A DNA stretch of 64,000 nt. Origin: Drosophila miranda. Taxonomy: Eukaryota > Arthropoda > Insecta > Diptera > Drosophilidae. Below, piece by piece: positions 52,500 through 63,729 of this stretch. Made by a program: the position numbers and the translations under genes. The DNA lies in NCBI RefSeq assembly GCF_003369915.1, contig NC_046676.1:9703501-9767500 (forward strand). Reading direction: 5' to 3'. The notes beneath the pieces are model-generated. The model saw nothing but the letters and a program-made list of their open reading frames with translations, was not told the DNA's origin and ran no database searches. Every line of letters begins with the position of its first letter. The first letter of the stretch is position 1.

Positions 52500-53204
52500 A
52501 CAAGCTTTGTTTAGCGTCGAAGTCAGAGATCAAGTGATCCTTAGCAAGATATCCTTAAGCAGGAAGAGTTTGGGCTTGATGTGATGCGATGCTGGAGTTG
52601 GCTTTACCACCTGCATTCTTCTCCTGAACTGGCTGGCAAAGTCGAGTGGTTACGACGGCACATCCAATTCGGAAAAGTATTCGTTGGGAAGACGTAACGT
52701 ACACCCATATAGCATCTCTGCTGCTGATGCCTTAATGTCCTCCTCGAAGCACGTGCGGAGGCCCAGCATGACGGTTGGAAGCAGCTTGATCCATAGTACA
52801 TCCGGTTGGCACATCAAGGAGGCTTTCATGGACCTGTGCCAACGCTCGATCATGCCATTTGACTGGTATGGGGGGCGGTATGGCGTCGTGTGATATCCAG
52901 CGCGACCAAATTGCTTCACATATGGTATCTGTAGTCATATCCTTCAACGGCACTGCCTCCGGCCAGCGGGAAAAAGGTCAATCATTGTCAGACAATATCT
53001 GTATCCGTCAACCAAGGGCATCACAACGATGTCTAGATGTATGTGATCAAATCTTAAATCGGGGACGGTGATCTTTTCCGGAATCAAAGCGTTGTGCTTA
53101 TGGATTTTGGCTCGTTGGCACGGAAGGCAATTCCTCGACCACTCCAGAACGTTCTTACGCATTGACGGCCAAACGTACTTTCGAGAGATTTGTTTGAGAG
53201 TTGA
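52500..53204 (-). mobile_element. Broken gypsy-type retrotransposon integrase fragment
   Basis: Read on the minus strand, this has the H2C2-type zinc region followed by the integrase core. Visible blocks include RKYVWPSMRKNV, CLPCQRAKI, FDHIHLDIV and TPYRPPYQSNGMIERWHR, the last containing the third catalytic acid (E). A tail resembles the region after the integrase core. The similarity is spread over at least three frames (52650-52919, 52732-52953, 52944-53204), and a stop lies near 52530, so it is not functional. No gag, protease, reverse transcriptase, envelope or long terminal repeat is present. It fills the gap between the two units of the tandem duplication, and its right end is exactly the unit B boundary. 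Confidence 0.8.
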
Positions 53205-54405
53205 AGTGTAATTCGCAATAAATATGCAGCCAAACCAGTCAGGAGACCGGAGACCGGAGACCGGAGACCAACTCAGTGTCAGGCAGTGGCCGATAAGGAT
53301 GAGCTTGCCGGGATGCCGGGTCCATGGTTTCCCCAGTACTTCGACACGCCCCCTCAGGGGCTGATTGTGGTGCATTCTGTGAGGGATTCGTCACCACATC
53401 CGTGCCACGGATAAGACTGGTACTTAATTAAAATCCAGCGTAATTCCCACAAATGGAAACTGCCAGTGGGGCAATGTTAATACTTGCACAGCTTCATATT
53501 TCTGTGTGTGTCTTGCATTGAAAACCAGGACTAGGTACGAATGGGGGGGTGGGATAAATTCCGATGCATTCTGATCTCATCACAAGGGAGGTCCAACATT
53601 AATTTGTGCTCAAAACAAAGCCATTTTATAACTTCACTAGGATCCTTTGCATTCACAATTTGTTGCTCCAATTTCTTGAGGAAATATGTAGACTTAGCTA
53701 ATATACAGCGAAATTCCCTCAGCTGGAAGCTGCAGTTGAAGCAATATTAATGCCGGAAGAAATGTACCAACATCCCCACTTTAATGAGGTAGGGGATAGA
53801 TTCTAATTAACTTTAATGAATATTCAGTTGGTCGTCAAAAGGATTGCTTATTCATAATTACATAAAGAGAGATCTAGTCTAATCTCTAGTGCTTCTAGCC
53901 ATCCGCCCAATACTCCTCTATGCATGGAATACAGTCCACTCTCCGAAAACCCTCGTTGAGCGATTTAAATGATTCGAAGATAAGGTTTCTGTTCTGTTGA
54001 ACAGATAGTATCTTTCTGGCGAAATGTATCTCCGACTAAGATGCCATTCAGATAAGTCCCAATCTCAAGGACTTTTTGCCGTGATAGCATATTGAAAAGT
54101 AGTTTTCCTGGAAGGTTGAGAACCTTTTTTCGGAACTTTCGGTTGTTATGAACAACCGCTGCTTCTGCCGTGAGTCAGTAATCTTATCTAGTCGGGGGCT
54201 TTCTTCGCTTTTGATTTCTTTTTATTTTGCTTTTTTGCAAGACCTCGCCAGAGGTCTCCCCGACCGCCCCCTGCCCCACCGGAAAGATAAGCTGGCCCTG
54301 TTGAAAAAGTTAATTAAAGACGGAACTCTCTGTAATCACGGTGTTGCTCACGGCAGCTGAGTGGCTGTGCTGGTGCCTGTTGTCGGTGGGCAATACGATT
54401 GTGTG

Positions 54406-54413
54406 TATATAAG
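54406..54413 (+). promoter_or_regulatory. TATA box of MBF2-like gene B
   Basis: TATATAAG lies 61 bp before the ATG, matching copy A. About 40 bp upstream, copy B carries an extra stretch of roughly 20 bp (about 54336-54370) not found in A. Confidence 0.7.
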
Positions 54414-54466
54414 GCAGGGCGTCCCAACAGCGACACCACATCTGCCTAGAACGCTCAACAGTAACC

Positions 54467-54899
54467 ATGAAGTTCCTCCTCAGTCTCACCATCCTCGTCG
54501 CCGCGATCTTCGTGGTGTACGGTTCCAGCGCCAGTTGGGGACGCCGCAACAGCAACGACTATCTGCTCTCCCGCCAAGTGGAGGTCCGCAGTCCCATTAA
54601 GAACAACTACTGGAACGTCAACGTCGACTTCCCACGTGCTGTATGTACTCGTACTCCTACTTGAAGTGCTAAAAGTGCTGAAGGGTGAACACATTACTAA
54701 TTTGATTCCCCATCGATTGCAGGGCACCGTCAACTACTACAACATCTCCGCCATCTTCGTGTACGACAACTTCAAGAACACCTCTGGGGCCACTCCGGCC
54801 CTGTGGTCCGGCGGACCAGGCTTCCGCTTCGCTCAGATCAACCTCCGCAGCCAGGTGAACCGTGGCCTCAACTCCACCATCGAGATCTATGGACGCTAA
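54467..54899 (+). CDS. Small secreted MBF2-family protein, copy B
   Basis: The exons are 54467-54640 and 54723-54899, giving 116 residues across an 82-bp intron. The donor is GTATGT rather than the GTAAGT of copy A. Residues 1 to about 20 form the signal peptide, followed by SWGRR, LLSRQVEV, GGPGFRFAQINLRS and STIEIYGR. AATAAA is at 54921-54926. It differs from copy A at about 24 residues, including A43P, F48Y, and a changed stretch near residues 101-105 (F-E-N-V to Q-V-N-R). The signal peptide and the C-terminal motif are nearly unchanged. Function is unknown; a secreted gut or immune role is a family-based guess. Confidence 0.88.
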
Positions 54900-55852
54900 T
54901 CCAAGGATGCAATAGAATCGAATAAATTTTAATAGAAACTGAAAAAAAAAACATGAAGTGTTCTTCGACTGGATGTTCTCATAATTTGGTATCGATCTTC
55001 CAAGATACTCTTTGGCTAGGAGGCACACATGCACGCCTCTGTCAATGGTATAGCCCCATTGATGTATCTGACCGCAGATATCCGCAGATATGCAGATATT
55101 TGCCCTGGGTCAATAGCAAAACTCCCTTCAAATGTGTAAAGCTTTCTCCCTGTCTCCCGATGACTCTGGGAACAAAGGATGAAAGTGGCATTGAAGAGGG
55201 AAAGGAAAACTTTTCCCTTTTTTTGGGAGCCAGCGGCGTAGTCTTTTAGCGAGGGAAAACATTCAATATTTGATAAATATGTGTGTACTCCAGATGCATA
55301 GGTGGCTATTTCCCCCATTTATGTATCGAATTTAAATTTCAATTTTAAACGTCTTCGGGCTTCAGTCCTTTCAGTCCTATTCAATCCCAAAGTGGAAATG
55401 GCATGAATTTCCAATCATATTCCAACAGATCCTGCCACGACCACTTCCACCACCTCAAATGCTGATGCAAACACACTCACACATAGCGACAAAACAAAGA
55501 AGTGGAAAATGGAACATATCATATGCGAGGATACCCTATTCATGGAAAGCCCTCTTGACACATCTGGTCGGCCGGAACCGATCTCAAACCAAATTTTGTA
55601 TCTAGACTTCTGCCACGTTTCAAAATTTAGCACCGCACGGGCGGCAAAACCCGTTTTATGTTTTTTTAAATAGATGCTTTAGGAGGTAAGGGTTTTTTCC
55701 TGGTAGATTGGTCAATTCGGCCACTGTGCACTGTGCGCCCCCTGGCGGATAGAGCGAGATATAACTGTCTCCAGGTTCCATTTATTACCGCCAAGGTATT
55801 TAGATATGTCCAATAAAAAATATCGGCTAAAAGGCGCCATACCAGTTATCTT

Positions 55853-56844
55853 AGTTCTAAAAACATCCAACCATTTTTGAGTAATAGATGAAATGACAAG
55901 TAGATGGCGAGCATGGAAGTATTTTATACGAAATATACAGGAATATGCATATCAGTGTCACAATTTTTATAAAAATGTATTAATTTATTGAATAAACTTA
56001 CTAGAACATGTTTTAAAACATTGCGCCTGCATATATTCTTTATACATATATATATATCTTTCAATATTAAATAGATGCTTTGTATGATTGTATACATGTG
56101 TGTATGTATATCCATGCATGGCATATTTTTCACTCCACATATTTTTTCTTTCCACCCCGAAAATCACCCAACGAGTTTCATTATACAATACTCACACCAA
56201 CACACTTCCTCGCACACACACACAAACACACACACAGTAACTGAGAAGTATTTTCCTTTGTTTTGACTTTTCCTTTGCGCATTTTGAGCGCATGGAAAGA
56301 TATCTTTCCATATGGCTGACTCTGAATGGAAGTGTAGATACAGTTTTTCTGCTGTCATTTTCGTAATGAATAATGAAGGGAAGACGTGCATGCAGCCTTT
56401 GCCGTCCCGTGAATGGGAAACTTTGCAGCAGGTCTGTCTTTCAGATGGTTCGGAGCTTTGTGAACGCAACTGTACTTGTTTTGTTTGTGATGTCGCAGTA
56501 CTTTGCGCCTGCTTAACATAGACTCCATTACACTGATCAGCTCTTAAGGTCACCACCAGCAGCGTTAACAGCCTGTACTTTTTTTGGACTTGCAACAAAG
56601 GGAACAGGCATCCACTAGAGTCAGCTCGGATCAGCGGCAGCGCTTAATATCCGCTCATTTCTCAACCAAATCCCATGCCAATACCAAAGGAAAGGACCGC
56701 AAAGAAATGCAGCAAAGAAGAAGTATACCGCCTTGCGTCCTTTTTGCGAAAATCACCCACCCACCAACGAACGTCACCGACGCCCAGCACACAGGCAGCA
56801 GTTGTGCGGCCATTTAGATCCAGCGCCAAGAACCAGTAAGATTT
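55853..56844. other. Intergenic stretch after the duplication
   Basis: AT-rich sequence with TATATA and CACACA runs around 56040-56240. A minus-strand open frame at 56164-56598 begins at TTG, not ATG, and has no recognised domain. I see no supported gene. Confidence 0.5.
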
Positions 56845-56896
56845 TTCCTTTCCTTGAGGGCTTTTATTTGTGATCCGGGTTCCTCGAGACAAGAGC

Positions 56897-57280
56897 CTAG
56901 GAAACCGAGCAGTTGATCCCGGAGTAATATAGAGAACGGGAACGACACGAGGACCCGCGAGATACGACGACAGGCCTGGTTCTGCCAGGATGTTGCTGGA
57001 TGATCTGATCTGCTGGTGTCGGTGTGCTTCTTCTCCTTATCGACGTTGTTGGCGCCTTCATTCCCCGTAGGTCCTTCTGTCTACACAAATTTCTTGTAAG
57101 AGACCCTGTCGAGCCCTGAGCTATCACCTCTGCTACAAATGCTTTTCTGGGTGGTTTTTTTTCGTCCGTGTTTTCACCACGCCGCACCACCAACCCCGCC
57201 CCATGAAGCCCATCAATAATAACTGTTTGTGCAGACAACATAAAAACGCCCAACAGAAGCGAGAAAACCAATGGCACCAT
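56897..57280 (-). CDS. Possible small secreted basic protein, unrecognised
   Basis: The ATG at 57280 opens a 127-codon frame ending at TAG (56897-56899). Residues 1 to about 20 look like a signal peptide (VPLVFSLLLGVFMLSAQ). The rest is rich in arginine and lysine, with three cysteines, two of them near the C-terminus (SSCRSRSLYYSGINC). An AATAAA on the minus strand (plus-strand 56863-56868) lies about 30 bp past the stop, which supports a real transcript. No TATA box was seen. A 51-bp in-frame GT-AG stretch early in the frame could be an intron but is below the usual minimum. The frame stays open upstream of the ATG. I do not recognise a family. Confidence 0.4.
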   Translation of the reverse strand: MVPLVFSLLLGVFMLSAQTVIIDGLHGAGLVVRRGENTDEKKPPRKAFVAEVIAQGSTGSLTRNLCRQKDLRGMKAPTTSIRRRSTPTPADQIIQQHPGRTRPVVVSRGSSCRSRSLYYSGINCSVS

Positions 57281-60200
57281 TCGGCTGCACGAAGTTGCAA
57301 TCGTGGGCCAATACGAAATCAGAACCACTTCGGGTGTCTTTCGGCGACCAATCGGACGTTCAACCAACCCGACCTGTTTGTTTGTCTTTTCGTCGATTCC
57401 AATTCGCCGTACGGCGAACTGTATTCGCTCGCAACCGGTTTTCTCTCGGTGGAGTGGATGGTTCTTCTGTTCTCTCTTCTCTTAATCTCCTGCCTTCATT
57501 TTCTACGTCAGCCTGTACTTCTCTGATGAGCTATGAAAACCATACCAGAATAATGAAAATGGATTTGAAAATGGAACATTTTTTTCGCCCAAAACTCAAA
57601 GTTGTTATTGTATAGTCAGTTTTGAAGAAGACCCAACTGATACCTACTAAAAAAATTATCATTCGATTTCATTCGATATATTACTTAATGTATATTATAT
57701 TAATGTCACTGACTGTCAAACGGGATTCAATTCGTCTGCCTGTGGTGGTTTTGCTCAATGCTCGGTACTGTGGATACGATTATTCTCTCGTTAACTTTTG
57801 GATACTACTGTACTAGAAAGCATAGTGATTATTCATCCATTTGTTCGGAGGATGGCTTCTTCTGGCAGCTTACGGAGGCACATCATCCTCCGCTGTGCGA
57901 GGGCGTTTTCGCCTCCTCTTCCTCCACGCCACTCCACACTACTCTCCCCATAGTTCTCCATTTTCGGTTTTTATGCTCGTTCGCCCCGCGGTTGGCCTTC
58001 TGAGTGACGGGCCATAAAATGGTCGTTTGCCTCAGCAGCCGCTGCCACCACTGACTCATTCCCCTGCTCGGAGCTCCTCGGCCGGTTGCAAATTACCATT
58101 TTTAATGAAATGGCCTGTCTGTCGAAAAGGTAGATTTATAGAGACCTCCGCTGGCATATTCGGTAGCCGAAAGTGGGCCTGGGGCCTGTGGGCGCGCTAA
58201 TGTTAATGGGATTGAGATGTTTGGCAGCTTCCAATTTGAGAAAAACATCGTGAAACTATTAAGAAACTAATTTTATTGGCTTTTTAACAGAAAACAATCA
58301 AATATACTCGTAATTTAACAATCCCGCTGCCGGGAGAATTGAGCTTACAATCAATGTCATTCAAGTTCAAATATTGTTGAAAATCTATATGGGAATTACC
58401 ATATTTTTGATCATTACCTTCATGGCATGATATTCTTTAAGGTTCTAGGCACGTAGAGTATGTTCAAGCTTACCATATCTTATCCCAACCGTGAGTACCT
58501 ATTTGCTTTGAATTTTATAGATTGTATTGTCAGAAATTTCTGTCGAACAGTTTTTGTAGGGGTAGAAACACCTCCATCTTTCCGGAAGGACTATCGTTAA
58601 AAGAGCTTTTCCTCTACACACTTTCATATCTATCCATCATTAGCGCTGCCTGTGCCTCCTTCCTGACCGTAATCGCCACCGCCTTCGAAGTTCCTGCCAC
58701 AGAGCCACGCATCGAGCACATAAAATGGCGTCAAAGGCAAATGGGTTGTGGCTCGGCTGCCGCATCGATTGACGTCATACTGCGCCACACAGGATTCGGA
58801 CACACACACGGACATGCCAGCAGCCAACGGTAATGTAATCCCGTGAAGAAATTAAATTTTATCGGATTCTTTCCCGGGGAGCGAGTGCCGTAGGGGCATG
58901 GGGCATGGGCAATGACATCATTGCTGCGACGCATATTTGCACTTTAATCGAAACCAAAAATGCGCAATCGAAATGCCACAGCGACACGCAAAATGTTCTA
59001 TAATTAAAATGTTTCACATGCGCCCCAATGCCGAGGCACTCGTAATTGTTTATAAATAAATACGGGTACGGTTAAATACATGAATGCCGTAATTTGGGGG
59101 GGGCGGCAGTGGCACAGGCAGAGCTTTTGCCAAATGTAATTGCCGCTTCAGTGGCTCATCCTTCGGGGGGTGGTGGGAGCCTAGGGGCGTGTGCATAGTC
59201 TGGTAGGGACACTGCATAAAAATCACAGTTAAACGAAACAATAGAGAGTTGACTTAATCAACGTCATAAATGGCGCCAGGCATGCAGCTCACCCCCGCCG
59301 CCCACACAGTCACAACCACATCAAACTCACATCCCCAGGCTCACCCTCGAGCTGCCACTCCACTCCTGCGCCCCACCCGCCACTCCCCCCACAAACAAAC
59401 GATTTGAACGTTTCAATGTTTTTGTTTTCTTTTTCGGTTTCGCCATGCTACGTAATGGGTGAAAAGCGGCAACAGCGCACCACAAAAGTAAATTGTAGAA
59501 AAGTGCGTTTTTGATATGTACGGGTATGCATGTATGCATGTGTGTGTGTGTGTGTGTGCTGACAATATATTTTCGCTCGCTGAATTCGCCGCACTTTTAG
59601 CCGGTCGAATTGAGAGAGTGGTGAGAGAGCAAACGAGCGACAACCAAGAGCGGGAGAGAGAGAGAGAGAGACTTCCGAAAGCGCGGAAAATTTCTTCTCG
59701 TTGTTTTCGTGCCGAACTGAAAAGTGGCAACATCGCCTTTGAACGCTAATTGAACGTTTCGCTCCGCAAAGCCAAAAAAAAAACAAAAACAACGCAAAAA
59801 CAGGCCTCTAAAATGTATTTTCGTACGGTTTTTTCGTCTCTGCTGTTCTCCGTTTTTATCACGACTCGACTAATTATATTTTGCTGCTTTTGTGTCATGC
59901 TTTTTGCTGAAAATCTGCGCCGCTTACGTGTCCGGCGGGCAAATTGCTATCCGCCGCTCATTTGCCGCATCAGTTGGCAGCACCAAGCCGTTGTCGTTGT
60001 CGTCGTCGTCGTCGCTAGCGTCGGCCTCCATTGTTTTTCCACTTCGGAGTGTCTGCAAAGTTGGCAAACAATCGCTTTGTTCGGGCCATAAGTCTTCTAA
60101 ATTGGCTAGATGCTGAATTTGCAGTTTGGAAAGCAAAGCCGTGGCTCAGGCACTGGGCCAGAAAGCCCCACGGCGCAGACTAAACTTCTCTCGAATCTTC

Positions 60201-60958
60201 CACAGAACTGACTTTCTCCAGGGCTGTGTGTGTGCATTTTGTCGCACATAAGCATATAAATACATACATATGTACATATGTATGTATGTTCAGAGCATGA
60301 ACCAGAGCACTTTTCAAACTTCAAACCTCTGTAAAAATCAATTGAGCAATTAATACAATTCTGTTAAGATTTTACTAATCTTAACAACAAAAAAAAAAAG
60401 TTCGATATTCTTCTCCGTTACATTGAACCAAATAAGCTGTGGTGTGGAAAAAGGCAGTATTTTTGTTGTTTATTATTTAAAGCGTCTTAGAAAAATGTTT
60501 AAAAATATAAGAAGTTCGTTTTGTTTAAGTTGAAATATCTGTCTATCAGAAGTCATTTGATTTTCATTGGTAAGTTTGATGGTTTAGAAGTTATGAAACT
60601 TTAAAATTTGTAACGTGCTTTGGTTCATTTAAGCGGACGCTTTGCCTATTGCACCGAAAAAAATAATCTATACACATGCTTAATAACAATAAATTATCTA
60701 CATATTTACATATTAAATAATACGTTTATATTACTTTAAATACAGCACGGCATCCTTTAACAATTTGTTAATTTGCTCAAAATCGCTGCGCGGAGATATG
60801 TCGTTTGTGTTACGGTTCAAAACTGGTTCAAAACCATTGACACGGCCGGACTTTTAATATTACCGCCGTTCTATTCTATTGGGGTATAAATGTAGAGTTG
60901 CCATTTTTCGTGAAATTTTGTTTGGTAGTCATTTTTTCTGGTTTTGTGGTTTGTTATC
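57281..60958. other. Stretch without a supported gene
   Basis: Mostly non-coding, with TG and GA tracts near 59536-59560 and 59650-59670 and a 28-bp palindrome at 60260-60287. A 92-codon ATG frame at 59813-60091 follows a leader-like A-rich stretch, but it is hydrophobic, contains a GTC-repeat polyvaline run, and shows no family. It might be part of a leader exon. Bases 60360-60780 are AT-rich. Confidence 0.45.
60260..60287. repeat. 28-bp perfect palindrome
   Basis: An AT-rich palindrome of ATAC/GTAT units centred on GTAC at 60272-60275. Every base pairs with its mirror over 28 bp. It can extrude as a cruciform. Such ACATATGT-like palindromes are common in fly non-coding DNA. Confidence 0.9.
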
Positions 60959-62342
60959 ATGTCAAATAATTCGAATTATTATTTTAATTGTGGCCCGCCG
61001 CATCCCAACCGCAGACAGATCCGCAGACAACTCCATGGCAACTCCAGCAACAACAACAAAAGCAGCCCCCTGGCCAGCATCCCCTGTATCCCTGCGTGGG
61101 AGTGGGCGTCAGTGGGGCACCGACAAGTGCACGTCAAGCGGGACAACCGTACGGCAGTCAGTTGCAACATCAGCCGAGTGCACCAGTGGAGTACCTTAAT
61201 TCCGTTCTGCAGGCTGAGCAGCAGCAACAACAAGAACATCAGCCACAGCAACAGGGGCAGCAGCAAATGCGCGCCCCCAACCGGGTGAAGACCATTTTCT
61301 GTTCCAATCTGACGGCAGGATAGTTGCTCCAGCTGGCCCAACAGTCGGCCGCAGCCAACCCTGGCCAATCCAGCGTCAGTGTGTTGCTGATGACGCCCGT
61401 CCAGAGTTTGCCGGACATTGTTCAGGCGCTGTCCAGCACCGTGGCCCAGATCGTGCCAATGTCGTCCTCAGACATGGAATTCGAGGAGCATTCTCCATTA
61501 CCTGCACCGAACACGCCCACCCAGGCGCATGGCCTGCCACCGAAGGACTACTATCCTACGGCGTACAGCAACAACAGCATCACCAATAATGTGGCGGCGC
61601 AGCAGCAGCAACAACAACAACAGCAGGCAACGGCAATGTTGCTGGCGGACCAGCAGCAGCAACAGTTTGATCCGTTTGCCAATATATGTATTTGGTGATG
61701 CCAGTAGTCAGGCGGCGGCATCGGCATCGGCATCGACAGCATGGCGGAAGCAGTTATCACCCTGCTTGGACACAACGGTGTGTGGCCAAGCCAGACTTAC
61801 CAAACCGAAGATGCTGGAGGTCCTCCTGTCCAGCCGCGAATTATGAAAATTATTCGAAAGGAAAATACATTTTAAGGGCGTTTTAGAGCTATACGAAAAA
61901 TTTGGATTGACAATTACCCGCTCCGACTGCCGAAAACTAAGCACAGAGTTAGTTGAGCTCTGTCCGCAGGAGAATCTGGAGTACTGGTGCCCAAAGAATG
62001 CCGGGGGACCTACATATGTACGACTGTATCCGTGAGCGCAATAGGTCCGAGGACGAAAAATACTGGTAAGCTGCATAGTAATCCTAATCCGAATAGTTTC
62101 TTTTCACCAATCAGAGAAGAACAAAACAGAAAGAGAGGAGAGCTGCCAAGAGGAAACTAGAGGAGGAGGCGACAAGTGTCCAACACACACTCGAACAACT
62201 CTTAACCGATTAGATGGTATGGTATGGATCTATGCGGTGACTTTCATTAAAATCTCTATTTATAGGTTTCCTGAGCCTTGCCGATCGAATGCGAACAACA
62301 ACCAGAACAACAATGGAGCAGCCGGCGGATCTGCCAAGTAGG
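60959..62342 (+). pseudogene. Decayed multi-exon gene with polyglutamine tracts
   Basis: The region starts MSNNSNYYFN at 60959, shifts frame near 60990, and reads a glutamine-rich protein to 61320. There it meets an in-frame TAG (61321-61323) and continues in the same frame to 61695 with further Q runs and a PAPNTPTQAHGLPPKDYYP stretch. More frame shifts follow near 61695 and 61860. The better-conserved C-terminal part includes ELYEKFGLTITRSDCRKLS and an acidic/basic KRKLEEE helix. Two intron-like gaps remain (about 62066-62114 and 62217-62265), so the copy came from genomic DNA and not from mRNA. AATAAA lies at 62623-62628. I do not recognise the parent gene; a nuclear regulatory protein is likely from composition. 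Assembly error is an alternative, but there are several independent lesions. Confidence 0.65.
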
Positions 62343-62639
62343 CATCCTTGAGGATCATCATTGATTCTCCTTCTTCTGAGGATCGGACTCGCTGCCCGTC
62401 TCCGCCTCGCTCTCACCCGACTCGGATTCATGCGATCCTAATGTCATGACAACTGCAATTCCATGACAGATAAAAGACAAATCCGAGACAGATTTAATCT
62501 CTCCAGACATTAAGAAAGCAATGAGATTCCAAAGTTCATTTTTTCCACTTTAGAGAATTCTAGCTAATATTAGAGAACATTAGAAGGTAAATTCCGCTTT
62601 GGAATCCTCAATACTCCTTTTCAATAAAACAACGAGGGG

Positions 62640-62930
62640 GAACGTTGTGAGTTGCTGCGGAGACCGCAACTCTACAGTTATACCCGTTACTAAGTCAGTA
62701 TGGCTCTCCTCCGGCAGACGCCGCTAATCTTAAACGACACGACAAAGAGTGCGTGCGAGAGAGACAGAAAATCAGTCTGAGCGTGACGTCGGGCGCTGCT
62801 CAATCGACTCGGCTATTGATGCTGATCAAGAATATATATACGATTCCTTCTGGACGTTACACACATCCACTTTTACCACAAATCTAATATACCCCAATAC
62901 TCATTTTGAGTATCGGGTATAAAAAAACGA
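62640..62930 (-). mobile_element. DINE-1/Helitron-like repeat
   Basis: The blocks TATACCCGTTACT, AATCGACTCGGCTATTGAT-type sequence, TGATCAAGAATATATATA and GAGTATCGGGTATAAAA match the core of the INE-1/DINE-1 family as I recall it, in reverse orientation. There is no transposase, so it is a non-autonomous copy. Its ends are uncertain by tens of bases. Confidence 0.7.
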
Positions 62931-63729
62931 ACAAAATGAATTTATTTTCCATTTATTCCCATTTTGACGGGTGACGTTTCGAATTAAGTGTCGTTACAAA
63001 GGGTTAAATTACTCACATTTCTTGACCAAGGGCCTATAGTTTCTCCAGATGTGCCTGCATTAATGTAAACTAGTCTCCAGCCCGTCAGCGCTGGACTGTC
63101 CACAGTTTATTTCTGTCCGTATCGGATTAATAATGTAATATATCAATGAATACAAATCAATTTTTTCGAGGCTGTGGTGTTAAGTGATTTTTTTTCGGCA
63201 GTACAGTAAAACCAGAACGTGGTATTTTGTGTGCACTGTGTACAGGGTTCACTGTTCCTGCTGTATACTTGAAACCGCTAAGATCAGATCTACTATCATA
63301 TCAGGTACTACATATTCAAAAACAAAAAACTCACTTGAAAGGAGTTACATTTTATTTGTGTACTCATTTTCTTGGAGGATTATTTGACAACCCTGCACCA
63401 TATCAGGTATTTTCAGTATTTCACGTCTAATGAATTCATAAAGAACAAGCCGTCACAATTTTCTTGTCAAAAAAATAAATCAAGTACTTGCAAAAATTTT
63501 TCTGAGCGAAGACTGAAGTAAACTGTTTGTGTGCTGTTTTGCGCTAGATAAATAAATAAATCTTACCCTTCTGTGATTCAGAGTCTTGTGGAACTTAAGC
63601 CGAGAAGCGCATTGGAAGCGCAGCTGCAGTTGGCATTATCAGCAGAAAATAGTATTATTTTTTTCACTTCGGATCGAGAATCGACTCAGCAAAGTTCGGT
63701 TTAGCAAATAGCAGAATTTCGCCAGGAAT
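62931..63729. other. Upstream region of the right-end gene
   Basis: AT-rich non-coding sequence. ATATCAGGTA-like words recur near 63298 and 63401. Neither frame of about 67 codons in 63184-63430 is convincing. The last 100 bp before 63730 probably contain the transcription start of the next gene. Confidence 0.4.

Larger units (their letters stand above)
53205..55852. repeat. Tandem duplication, unit B (shorter copy)
   Basis: This direct copy of 47039-52424 starts at GTAATTCGCAATAAATATGC and ends at ACCAGTTATCTT. It has lost two internal stretches, keeps the 16-bp CATGGTTTCCCCAGTA-type segment missing from unit A, and has a short insertion around 54336-54370 in the promoter region of its gene. 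Confidence 0.85.

Noticed and set aside
56164..56598. A minus-strand frame that looks like a secreted cysteine-rich peptide
   Set aside because: It begins at TTG rather than ATG, and part of its cysteine content comes from a CA/TG repeat.
59813..60091. A 92-codon ATG frame after a leader-like A-rich stretch
   Set aside because: Hydrophobic with a repeat-derived polyvaline run and no family match. It could be a leader exon but is not supported as a protein.
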